Assembly (NCBI GenBank): GCA_947359465.1
Contig: OX375881.1
Coordinates: 114,682,238-114,746,237 of the forward strand
Direction of reading: 5' to 3'
From: Metellina segmentata
Taxonomy: Eukaryota > Arthropoda > Arachnida > Araneae > Tetragnathidae
DNA length: 64,000 nucleotides
In this document: piece after piece, positions 33,290 to 44,572 of the stretch
How the letters are laid out: every line of letters starts with the position of its first letter
Position numbering within the stretch: the first letter of the stretch is position 1
Position numbers and translations under genes: made by a program
Notes under the pieces: model-generated
Database searches by the model: none
Seen by the model: the letters and a program-made list of their open reading frames with translations, nothing else
Told to the model about the DNA's origin: nothing

Positions 33290-33815
33290 TAACTGCATAA
33301 CCTGGCATCGCTCGGTTTCAAATTATGACCGCAACTGCTAAAACATGACCATGACATTTTCGTGTGTTAACTCAAACACACAAACCATGTGGAACGTGCT
33401 TCCTACCACATTTCCCTGTGTTATCTCAAATACACAAACCCTGTAAAACTTGTTTCCTACCGCATTTCCCTGTGTTATCTCAAATACACAAACCCTGTAA
33501 AACTTGTTTCCTACCGCGACATTTCCGAATGTGAACTCAAAAAAGCAAACTCTGTAGAACGTGTTTTCTTGTCCATGTCCATATATTGAAGAGAAAAAAA
33601 ACTTTATATTTCAAAATTTGGGTTTCAATAGGTATTTTGAGACTACCAGTTTACCAATTTTCATGTCTAGCTATTGGTCTGAAAACAAGAAATAACTAGT
33701 CTATGTTTTCCGCCGTATTCTAAAGTGTGATTGTTCCAAATGTGGTGTGGATTGGTCAAACGGTGTGGATTTGTATGTAGAATATACGCCCATACAAACA
33801 CACAAATAGATGATC
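33290..33815 (+). repeat. Dispersed repeat family R2, copy 2, with an internal 54-bp minisatellite
   Basis: Matches the 15046 copy from CATAACCTGGCATCGCTCGG to GGATTTGTATGTAGAATATA. CCTACCGCATTTCCCTGTG to AAACTTGTTT is tandemly repeated: CCTACC begins at 33402, 33456 and 33510 (54-bp period), whereas the 15 kb copy has a single unit. Confidence 0.82.
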
Positions 33816-33819
33816 TCAT

Positions 33820-34667
33820 GCAGAAAAAAAATTCGATTAATAGGTACCCTAAATGATTACTGGTAGCCATATGAATAAGCTTCGTTTAAACTTAATTCCA
33901 CTAGCATATTCTGGTCCAAAGAGATATTCGATTGAATTATAAATCAAATATGCTAAGAAAATTCAAATTAACTCGGAATGGAATTGAATAGAAGGGAGTA
34001 TCATCGTAAGTTCTAGAATGAAAATATCCCAGCGTAAGTTCTGATAGAACGGCATCTTCAAAAAAAATCTCAATTTAGAAATTTCTCTTTCTCCGAAAAG
34101 TATTCTCATGCTCATTCTAGGCAAATCTAAAAATAGACAAACATTAGTTTTGCATTACGTATGCAAACGATGCAGCATTTCTTTTTTCGTTGAAAAAGAA
34201 ATTTTTTTCTCGGCGTAATTCGAATTAAATTCTCCTTCGAAAGAACAAGTAAGACGATTTTCGAGTGGAAAAATACGACGCGGGATGATTTGGGGATAAA
34301 AACCCCGAAGTGAAGGAAAGGAAGAGTATTCATAATCCAATAAGGACTATACTCGGAATGGTTCTGTAATAACGCGCCGCTTTCCAAACAAAATGCTCGC
34401 TTTCTTCGAAGAAAGTAGTTACTTTCTTGGAATATATTTGAGTTTCTGATGAACGGGTGGTTTTAGCTAGTGTATTGAATTCGCCGAGACAGTAGTCATC
34501 ATTTAAAAAGTGCTAAAAAATGTGAATGACGAGAAAAGTTTTGCAATCATATTATTTAAAAACATGAAAATAAGACAACTGATTTTGGACTTTCAGTTTA
34601 TTGTCGCATTATTGTTTGACAAAGAATACTTCAAAATAGTACAATAGCAATAATAGAATTGGAAGGG
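33820..34667. other. Unassigned AT-rich DNA
   Basis: No recognised feature. Minus-strand frames of 61-86 codons carry no known motif. Confidence 0.4.
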
Positions 34668-34995
34668 GTAAGGTAATTTTTATTAACGTCGTACGAGAGC
34701 AACATAACGGGCTATTGACTACGGTCCGGGATCAATCTCCTAAGGGAAAGATGTGAGGACAACACCACGAAATTTTAAACCACGGTCAGATGACGAGGCT
34801 ACACCAGAGCTGGCACCCCACTCTCCAAATTTTCACACCAACCTAACGTGAGGAATTTTGGCTACGACAGATTTAAGGTGCACCAGCTGCCTCAACATCA
34901 TACACTTACAAACATCCATGCACTGACCTGGATTTGTACCAGGAACCATCCGGTCCAGAAGCCAACGCCTAAACCACCAGACATGTTGGTCTCGG
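34668..34995 (-). mobile_element. SINE family A, full-length
   Basis: GGTAAGGTAATTTTTATTAAC to the head complement AACCACCAGACATGTTGGTC. Moderately diverged. Confidence 0.88.
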
Positions 34996-34999
34996 CTAC

Positions 35000-35375
35000 C
35001 TTTAGTCTATCATTACCTCCGTTAAAGTGTTGGTTGTACTGTAAGAAGTAGAGCCATCCAAAATAGAGCATTAAAATGATGTATCAATAAAAAATTTAAT
35101 TTAAAAATATATTTGTGTGAAACGTTTTTCTTAAACCGGCTGTTTTATACGTAAAGTGTTGAAGTACTTCTTTTATCCAAAAAAAGGTGAAATATATTCT
35201 ATCATTTTCATTAGTTATACAAGTACAATACATTATAATAAAAATAACATCCATATATAAAAATATTATAGTAATAGTTTGAGTGGAATCTTGAAAAAAT
35301 TGACGACAAAATAAAGATACTGCTAATTTTTATACTTCATGTTGTCTATCATGCAATATTAACATCATGCTAAGA
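35000..35375. other. Unassigned AT-rich DNA
   Basis: No recognised feature. Confidence 0.4.
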
Positions 35376-35388
35376 TCAAGCATTATGT
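35376..35388. repeat. Target-site duplication, left, of SINE A at 35389
   Basis: TCAAGCATTATGT is repeated exactly at 35682-35694. Confidence 0.9.
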
Positions 35389-35681
35389 GGTATTTTTTGG
35401 TAATTTCTATTGACGATGGTCCGGGAACAATCACCCAAAGTGTAAATTTCTAGGACAACACTACGTAATTTTGAACTACGGTCAGATGATCAGTCAACAC
35501 CTGATCTGGCACCCCCTCTCCAAACTTGCACAACAACCCAACTTCATTACTTTCGGCGACGACAGGTTTAAGGTGAACCAGTCGCCTCTATGCCATACGC
35601 TTACAAACATCCATGCAGTGACCCGGATTCGAACCTTCCTACCTAGTTTCTAACACCTTAACCACCTGAGCTTTTGGTTGG
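35389..35681 (-). mobile_element. SINE family A with an internal deletion, with target duplication
   Basis: The tail jumps from GGTAATTTCT to ATTGACGATGGTCCGGGA, losing about 35 bp of the usual sequence (GTCGTACTAGAGCAACAC). The rest runs to CCTTAACCACCTGAGC and GGTTGGT. It is flanked by a perfect 13-bp duplication. Confidence 0.88.
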
Positions 35682-35694
35682 TCAAGCATTATGT

Positions 35695-37152
<1,458 letters not shown>

Positions 37153-37374
37153 TAAACTTCTTAACGAATTGAAATCTCCTATAGGATTCTCCTATAGAAT
37201 TCTTTCAACCAATAGATGATGTTGTTTAGTCCTTATATGTAGTTGGGTAAAAGCAATAATAAGTAACGTTAAGTAAGGTTTCTTTGGTGTTTTCTTTTGC
37301 GTTCTTTGTGTGTCGCACACATGTCATTCTGTCTCTTCACTGGATGCCTTCTATGATTTGATTGATGGTTTTGA

Positions 37375-37920
37375 CCTTTTTATCAATACACCTTTTTCAA
37401 TTAATTCTGTTCTAAGGAAATACAATCAACAGAATATTTCCAAATGTTTTTTGTTTTGGTTAAAGACCAATAGAACCTTTCCAAAAAATTATTTGTAATT
37501 AAAAAAGCAATAAAAACTTTCCAGATGATTCTATTCTAGTCAAATATGGTCAACAGGACATTTCCAAAGGATTAAATTCTTGGGAAAGGATCAATAGTTT
37601 ATTTCCAAAATATTATTTTCTAGTCAAAGAACCAATAAAAAAACTTTCAAATGGATTTTATTCTAACGCAATATGATCACTGGATTATATTCTTAGGAAA
37701 TTACCAATAGTATCATTCGAAAAGAGTCTTTTCTTATTTATAAACCAATAAAATACTTTGAAAATATTCTATTCTAAGAACAAAGCAATAAAAGTTTCAA
37801 AATAATTAAATTACACAGAAAGGAGCAATAGTAACTTTACATACGATTCTATTATACATAACGGTTCAACAGAATCTTTTCAAAGGGATTTATCCTTTGA
37901 AAATGATCATTGACCAATAG
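37375..37920. repeat. Degenerate tandem array, unit about 60 bp
   Basis: Variants of ACCAATAAAAACTTTCCAAA followed by TGATTCTATTCTAGTCAAAT recur about eight to nine times with substantial drift. Confidence 0.7.
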
Positions 37921-38231
37921 ACTAATAGGCTGAAAAATCCGCAGGTTATTTTAAGAAATAGATGTAATCATCTAAATACTAAGCATATGATGTTGAAACG
38001 ACACTAGACTACTTGCAACAGAGTTAAGTAGGGAATGTGAGATACTTTGCTAATATGTATTTCCCCCATCTAAAAAACTAAACTTTTGTCTGAAAAAATT
38101 TTTACTCTCTTATATGTCCTTACTGCAATCGATTTAACTACTTACCCATTTGATATCCATATTGCTTAATAAAAAAAAAGCAACATTAACAATTTTTTAT
38201 ATAATTCAATGATTTGTATCATTTATGTTGA
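37921..38231. other. Unassigned AT-rich DNA
   Basis: No recognised feature. Confidence 0.4.
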
Positions 38232-38526
38232 GAAGGTAAGAATTTCAATTAACTTTGTACTACGTGCTATTGACGGTACGTGCTATTGACGGTCCGGGAT
38301 CAATCGCTCAATGGAAACGTCCGAGATAAACACCACGGTCAGATGACGAGGAAACACCTGACCTATCACCCCACTTCAAAACTTCCACACCAGGCCATCG
38401 TGAGGACATTTGAGGCCACGACAGATTTAACGGGCACCAGGTCCTCCTTACGCAACGGTCTGTGGTTGAATTCGAACTCGCAAACCTTCTGTTTGCAATC
38501 CGTTACTCTTCCGACCAGAGCCGGCC
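38232..38526 (-). mobile_element. SINE family B, full-length
   Basis: Tail GGTAAGAATTTCAATTAAC, a short local duplication ACGTGCTATTGACGGT near 38265, ACATTTGAGGCCACGACAGA (family B form) and head TTGCAATCCGTTACTCTTCC ending at CCGGCC. Confidence 0.85.
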
Positions 38527-38530
38527 AAGC

Positions 38531-38800
38531 GATCTGGTTCGAATCCTGGTCAGTGCTTGGATGTTTGTAAGCTTATGGTGTAGAGGCGGCTGGTTCACCT
38601 AAAATATGTCGTGGCCGAAAGTTCTCACGTTGGGTTGGTGCGGAAATGTGGAGTGGAGTGCCAGCTCGTGTTGCCTCCTCATCTGACCGTTCGAAATTAC
38701 GTGGTGTTGCCCTCGAATCTTTCAATTAGGGGATTGATCCCGGACCCTCGTCAATAGCCCGTTGTGTTGCTCTAGTACGACTTTATTTAATAAAATTGCC
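38531..38800 (+). mobile_element. SINE A, head truncated
   Basis: Begins at GATCTGGTTCGAATCCTGG (from the B box) and continues to the tail at CTTTATTTAATAAAATTGCC. It abuts the minus-strand SINE B head-to-head. Confidence 0.87.
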
Positions 38801-38989
38801 AAATTATCGATCAGGCTATCGCGGCCCTATTTATTTTGGGAAGGGTTATCTCGTTATTAAACTTGGCGATAGGTTAAGTGTGTTGTGCGATAAAAGCAAC
38901 ACTACACCGCCCGCAAATCTCGATGAGAGAGGGTTAATTATCAGCTCCCCATCTTTCAGAGTTATCACCCGAAGCTCAGAAACACCCAC

Positions 38990-39460
38990 TAAATAATAAT
39001 GACTGCCCCCACCCCAAACTAAAACATAGTTCCGAGTCCTTTCGCTACACCCCGATCCCTTAATTCCTTTCCCAAAATAGAAAGGAATCCCTCCCAAATC
39101 CCTCGCCCCCCTCCCATAAATCATCGACTCAAGCCCAGCGTCGCCTGGTACGGGTCGCTCCAGTCTTCGATCCCCAAAAAAGTTGAATGGAGGGCCGCCG
39201 TCAATGGGATGGCGTCATGGCTCCCATCGATCCCTCCGCCCCACCTCTCGGCTTCCATTCAGAGGCCCGCTCCTGCGCATCTCTCCGCATCACTTTTCCC
39301 CTCCCCCTTCTCTACTTTCCGGTATTCTTCCTTCCCTCTTTTTTGCGCGTGACTCTCATTCCGAATTGTCTCCTTGGGGTCAATCCAGCCATCCGAGTTG
39401 CTTGGCGGTCATTTTCGATTCTGGGAGTTTACTCGGATTAAAATATCTCGAGTATAACGG
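38990..39460. other. GC-rich, apparently single-copy patch
   Basis: C-rich on the plus strand with CG dinucleotides. Overlapping frames of 84-111 codons show no known domain. It ends where the 39.5 kb array begins. Confidence 0.4.
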
Positions 39461-39469
39461 GATCGATGA

Positions 39470-40545
39470 GTCTCGCGCGACCAAACATATACCAGTGGTA
39501 TGTAAGAGTATTGGGTAGTTTGTTAAATTCATGTCTCACTGGTAGGCAGGTAATTAAGTATTGTCACACTGGAGCAACACAGTAGGCAATCTTATTGGAT
39601 TATATTAACCCTAGTACTATGATATACATGAGTCGCGTGAGATCAAACATGTACCAGTGGTACGTAAGAGTATTGGGTAGTTAATCAAATTTATGTCGCA
39701 CTGGTTGGCAAGTAATTATATAATGTCACACTGGAGCAACACTGTACGCAATTTTATTGGATTATATTATCCCTAGTACAATGCTATAGATAAGTCGCGT
39801 GAGATCAAACAAGTACCAGTGGTACGTAAGAGTACTGGGTAGTTAATTCAATTTATGTCGCAGTGGTAGTAAGGTAATTATCTAATGTCACACTGGAACA
39901 ACACAGTAGGCAATTTTCTTGCATTATACTTACCAAATACTATGCGATACATGAATAGCGCGAGATCAAACAAGAACCAGTGGTACGTAAGAGTATTGGG
40001 TAGTTATTTACATTCATGTCACACTGGTAGGCAAGTAATTAATTAATTAATGTCACACTGGAGCAACACAGTAGGCAATTTTCTTGCATTACATTATCCC
40101 AAATACTATGCGATACATGAATAGCGCGAAATCAAACAAGAACCAGTGGTACGTAAGAGTATTGGGTAGTTATTTACATTCATGTCACATTGGTAGGCAA
40201 GTAATTAATTAATTAATGTCACACTGGAGCAACACAGTAGGCAATTTTCTTGCATTTTATTATCCCAAATACTAAGCGATACATGAATAGCGCGAGATCA
40301 AACAAGAACCAGTGGTACGTAAGAGTATTGGGTAGTTATTTACATTCATGTCACACTGGTAGGCAAGTAATTAATTAATTAATGTCACACTGGAGCAACA
40401 CAGTAGGCAATTTTCTTGCATTTTATTATCCCAAATACTAAGCGATCGATGAGTCACTCGAGATCTAACATGTACCAGTAGTATGTAAGAGAACTGGGTA
40501 GTTTGTTAAATTTATGTCGCACTGGTAGGCAGGCAATCAATCCTA
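39470..40545. repeat. 162-166-bp tandem array, 7 copies, containing SINE-tail sequence
   Basis: ACCAGTGGTACGTAAGAGTA begins at 39491, 39653, 39815, 39976, 40142, 40308 and 40474. Each unit holds AATGTCACACTGGAGCAACA then CAGTAGGCAATTTT, which resembles the complemented SINE B tail (ACGTCACACTGAAACAACAC, AACGAGCTATT). The 166-bp copies (three central units) carry an extra ATTA in the AATTAATTAATTAATG stretch and are nearly identical. Confidence 0.93.
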
Positions 40546-40805
40546 AATGTGCCCCAAGTAGCCCCAATTTTACAATTTAAAGTTTGTTTTTCTGCAATAA
40601 ATGGACATGGATAAGGAAATACGTTCTACAGGGTTTGTGTATGACTTAACACAGGGAAATGCCGCAGCCATATTTTACCTGTCGCGATAGGAAACACGTT
40701 CTACAGAGTTTGTGTATTTGCGTTAACATAGGAAAATGTCGCGGTCATATTTTAGCTGTCGAGGTCATATTTAAAATCTGAGAAACGCTGAGTTATTCAG
40801 CTAGT
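40546..40805 (-). repeat. Dispersed repeat family R2, copy 3 (reverse)
   Basis: From AAGTAGCCCCAATTTTACA to GCTGAGTTATTCAGCTAG on the complementary strand of the 15046 copy. It has two units of the minisatellite segment (ACACAGGGAAATGCCGC, then ACATAGGAAAATGTCGC). The half beyond the GGGGCT block is absent. Confidence 0.78.
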
Positions 40806-41399
40806 TGTGAAAAAATAATAATAAAATGTGCAGACAATTGCCTGACGAAAATGTGTGTTGCTGCATACTTAACAGTGGAATGCCCTTTTGCTTATACTTC
40901 AAGTTATTTCAACGATAAATAACATCCACCAATATCTGACCATTATTGTAGATGACGAAGTGTCTCACGAATAAGACATTGCCTACTTTTTGATGACGGC
41001 GAGATTTAAATCTTTAATTAATTTTCTCTGATGATGAAATATCTCGTTTACTAAGATCTTTTTAGTTTTGCTAATGAATCTCAATGAGACTATCACCAGT
41101 TTTAAAGTGTTTGGACTTATGCATATGGTTTGTCATTTTAAAGCTAATGCGTGAGGAATGCGAAACAATAAGCCCTCATTTTTACCCTTTTGGACACTCT
41201 TAGCTTTCACATAAATTAATCTTTTTCTATATTGCTGGCCATAAAAAACGAAAATATATTACAATAGTAACTCGATGTCTTAAAATTTACGAAAGGATTC
41301 TTGAGTTAGTTCAATTACTTTTATGAAACTGTAACATTTGCGAATACCGATCAATTTTAAAGAACGCATCCACGAAAATATTTCCGATCAATTTTTCCG
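40806..41399. other. Unassigned DNA with stray GATATCTCG-like motifs
   Basis: Near 41030-41060, GATGAAATATCTCGTTTACT followed by AAGATCTTTT resembles a single unit of the 29.5 kb satellite. Confidence 0.5.
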
Positions 41400-41950
41400 A
41401 ATGCATTTCACCAAATATTACACTTACCAATTTCGATGGAGAGGAAATATGAAGTTATCGCTCATTAATTTCTCTATATACAACTTTGGCTGACAAAATA
41501 TCGCTAATATTACGTAATGTTGGTGACGAAACCAGTGCAAGTTATTTAAAAATTAGCACAAGAGTTTCGCTTCTAGAAAAATAAAACTCTGCATGTAACT
41601 TCGAGTCGAATTTTAACGAATACATTAACAATCCTGGCATTTGCCTCGATGTACTATCTTATTAATAACAGATCTGTCCAAATAATGTGCTTACCGATTT
41701 CGATGGAAAGGTAATGCGAACTTACCGCTCACTAACTTCTCTAAACACACCAATGGCTGACAAAGGATCGACTAATATTACGTTAAGACGATGCCGAATC
41801 CATTGCAAATTTCTCAAAAATTAGCATAAGAGTTTTGTTTCGAAAAGAATAAAAATTTGCATGTAACGTCGAGTTAATTTTAACTCGTACATTAACAACC
41901 GTGGCGGTTATCTCGACATACTATCTTGTTAATAGCACATCTGTCCAGAC
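41400..41950. repeat. Tandem duplication, unit 267 bp, two copies
   Basis: CTTACCAATTTCGATGGAGA at 41423 and CTTACCGATTTCGATGGAAA at 41690 start parallel copies. Both continue through CGCTCA(T/C)TAA(T/C)TTCTCTA, GGCTGACAAA, TAATATTACGT, AAAAATTAGCA and TTGCATGTAAC. Confidence 0.9.
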
Positions 41951-42290
41951 CTTGATGGACGAGGTATCTCAATATGTAAAAAATCACCAGATTTTGTTCC
42001 CGTCAAGATAAAAAAATTTAGAACCCTCTTGTTGACGAGATATCTTATTAACAAAATTTGTCGGGTATTGATGAACAATATTTTTTGTCAAAACCACTTT
42101 GTGGGTTTAAAATATAAGAGAATGGAAGCGGTCATAATTTAGTCCTAACCACTCACACTCCTCTAGTGATTAAAAAGTAACGATTGATCTCCGTCATCAT
42201 CACAAAACGGCAATATCATCAACATTCTGAATTCAATTGGCATTATTAATGAAAAGATATCTCGTCGAAACCATTCGAAGGTTTGATAAA
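41951..42290. repeat. Diverged single units of the GAGATATCTCG family
   Basis: CCAGACCTTGATGGACGAGG then TATCTCAATATG, GTTGACGAGATATCTTATTA near 42030, and AAAGATATCTCGTCGAAACC near 42255. Confidence 0.6.
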
Positions 42291-42334
42291 TGTGCTTTTT
42301 TGTTTTGAGAGCAAAAAAAAATATGTTCTTTTAA

Positions 42335-43120
42335 CCCTTTTCCAATTTTGCCCAGGCGCTGTTTACGCGCATCTACTGATTTACCAGTTTGACGTACGGG
42401 CAATCACAATTCTCCATCGCTTTTACTGTTTGCCTGTATTTTTCTATTTCTCATACAAAATTAGTCGTATAGATAGATGATGATTGTTTTACACTAAATG
42501 GTAGTTTGCAAAACCTATTTTGTTCTCTGAACGCGCGCTTTTGTCACATGACTTCGAGAATTTTTATCTTTCAGTACTTAGCTTTGTGCATGTATTTCAC
42601 GTTTACTGATAGTTTGTTAGCGTTATTGACGTACAAGTAGTGCAAACTATTTTGTACCATAAAATAATGGCTGATTCAGAATGTATGCAGCTAATTTCTT
42701 CGAACTTTGATTCAGAATCAGAGATATCTGCAAACAAGTCTGGGTCTAGTGAAAGTTCTTTAGATGACTTCGATAGGAGTGACTTTTATAGTAGTACAGA
42801 TGGATTAAGTCAAGCAAAGCAATTTAAAAAAATTAATAATGGAAAGTAAATGTAATTGTAAAGTAATTCTATTTTTTTATGTACAACGGTAAATGTAACT
42901 TCCCTGCAAAACGCTCATGTAGTAAGAAACGACAACTTCCAGGGAAAACGGTATTATTCGATTTGTAGTAAAAAAATAGTTCTGATTGCTTAAAAATATA
43001 AAATGCAAATTTTAGTAATAGTTTCCTACTTATAAATGTGAAATAAAGAAAGTAATGCAATAAAAAATGTGATATTTTTTTGGATCGAATTTGGGAAAAC
43101 AAATAAAATTGTTAAGGGGG
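42335..43120 (+). mobile_element. piggyBac-like element, internally deleted, 786 bp
   Basis: TTAA at 42331-42334 and at 43121-43124 flank the element exactly, as piggyBac insertion requires. The left end reads CCCTTTTCCAATTTTGCCC and the complemented right end CCCCCTTAACAATTTTAT. Both start with CCC and share CAATTTT. A 5' coding remnant is inside. The length is far below the roughly 2.4 kb of complete elements, so most of the transposase is deleted. Confidence 0.75.
42667..42849 (+). pseudogene. Probable N-terminal remnant of a piggyBac-type transposase
   Basis: The open frame from ATG at 42667 encodes MADSECMQLISSNFDSESEI, then an acidic, Ser-rich stretch ending in a stop after NNGK at 42849 (60 codons; an upstream ATG at 42640 adds nine). 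piggyBac transposases begin with just such a disordered acidic segment. The reading frame ends before any catalytic DDD motif. Placement about 330 bp inside a TTAA-CCC end supports the assignment. An unrelated short host exon is possible but less likely. Confidence 0.55.
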
Positions 43121-43124
43121 TTAA

Positions 43125-43737
43125 TGAACCTAAACGGGTACCTAGAAATAAAGAGGTTAAATTTAATTATATACAAAAACCGTGTCACAAAATAATACAT
43201 AACAACTCAACCACAACTCAAAACATTACCATTCAACCCATATCACACGACATCCCACAGCGCCAATGATTAAGATACGGGTGAACAGTTAGTTATGCAA
43301 ATATTTCCCTCCCCAAAGTTACTACGTCCAGGGGGTTGCGAAGTGAGAGTAGCGGGCTCTTCAGAACCTCCCCCTCTGCTGACGAATCGTCTGCGCAGGA
43401 AGTCTTCCCTGATAACCGCATTAGGCCTGGCCCAGTAATGGAACATAATCATATTTCTAGTTGCCAACTCAGAGAGAGCATAGTCAGGAATCAGCTGCGA
43501 AAGATCTGGGTGAAGACGATATGAATTATTATATCTGGCAGGTGAGACGTGAAATATCTGAAGGATTCGCTTTCGCGAATGTTGAATCTCCCATATAAAT
43601 TAAAGGATGGATTACAAACGAAATCTAAAATGTTATACAGTATTTTGATATATTTCTACACTTGAGGCATCCAGGACTAGAGTGGATCCAGTTCACTTTT
43701 TGGTCAAACTCTGATAATCACACACCCAAACTCCTTT
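43125..43737. other. Unassigned DNA
   Basis: No recognised feature. 43320-43450 is slightly GC-rich. Confidence 0.4.
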
Positions 43738-44572
43738 AAGGTATCCGAACGCGTTCGAGACTATTTTTTAAAAATGTGGTATAGAAACATTTTAATGATA
43801 TTTTTATGTTTAGTGTTATTAAACAATAACATTGGGCTATAAATATTTAAATATGTATTACTAATTTTGTAAAAATGATGATTATGTATGACATTTTAAA
43901 GAAATCTGTCAAAAACTTCAAATGTGCTACATGAAAATTTATTCAACCCATTTGAAAAATGATGCTACAAGATTTTTGATGGTTTTACAGTCTTATTACT
44001 TAAATAAATTGCCATAGTTTAAAAACGTTTCAATTCAGCATAATTATTTTCTAGTTCATTCCCCAGACAAAATTATAAAGAACAAGTTCTCAAAGTTTTA
44101 CCAGAATCCATGAATACATTTTTGTGTTATAACATATGACGTGAGGAAATAATGTGTAAAATTAATTTAGAGTAAAAAAGGCTGAGTGTATCGTTTGCTC
44201 TCTTGCTTTTACTGTTTGTGTAAACAATTTTGTTCTTCACTTCTCTTTAAAAATGTTCTCACTATTTCCAAACGAGAAAAACCATTTTAAACTATTGAAA
44301 AACCTTTCTAAATAATGTTTAAAAAAAGGGTAAGTTTTAAATTTAAATTTGGACAGGTTTCTAGTCTTCTAACGGCCATTCCTGTGTTTTCCATACCTAT
44401 TTCCGGTTTTTCCGAATTGATTAAAATTTTAATACCTCTGCAACTAATTAACTTACACAAAAAATGAAATATATTTAGGAAAGTCAAATAAATACTCTAT
44501 CAAATAAGATAAAAAAAAACTTTATTTGTAACTTTTGGTCAAAATGAAATTTTTAACGTGTTCGAATACCTT
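43738..44572 (+). mobile_element. DNA transposon family R1, copy 3, full length
   Basis: Terminal inverted repeats: AAGGTATCCGAACGCGTT at the left and, complemented, AAGGTATTCGAACACGTT at the right. 835 bp, no transposase-like frame. Two further copies (2691 and 9157) define the family. Superfamily not determined, because I found no convincing target duplication. Confidence 0.85.
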
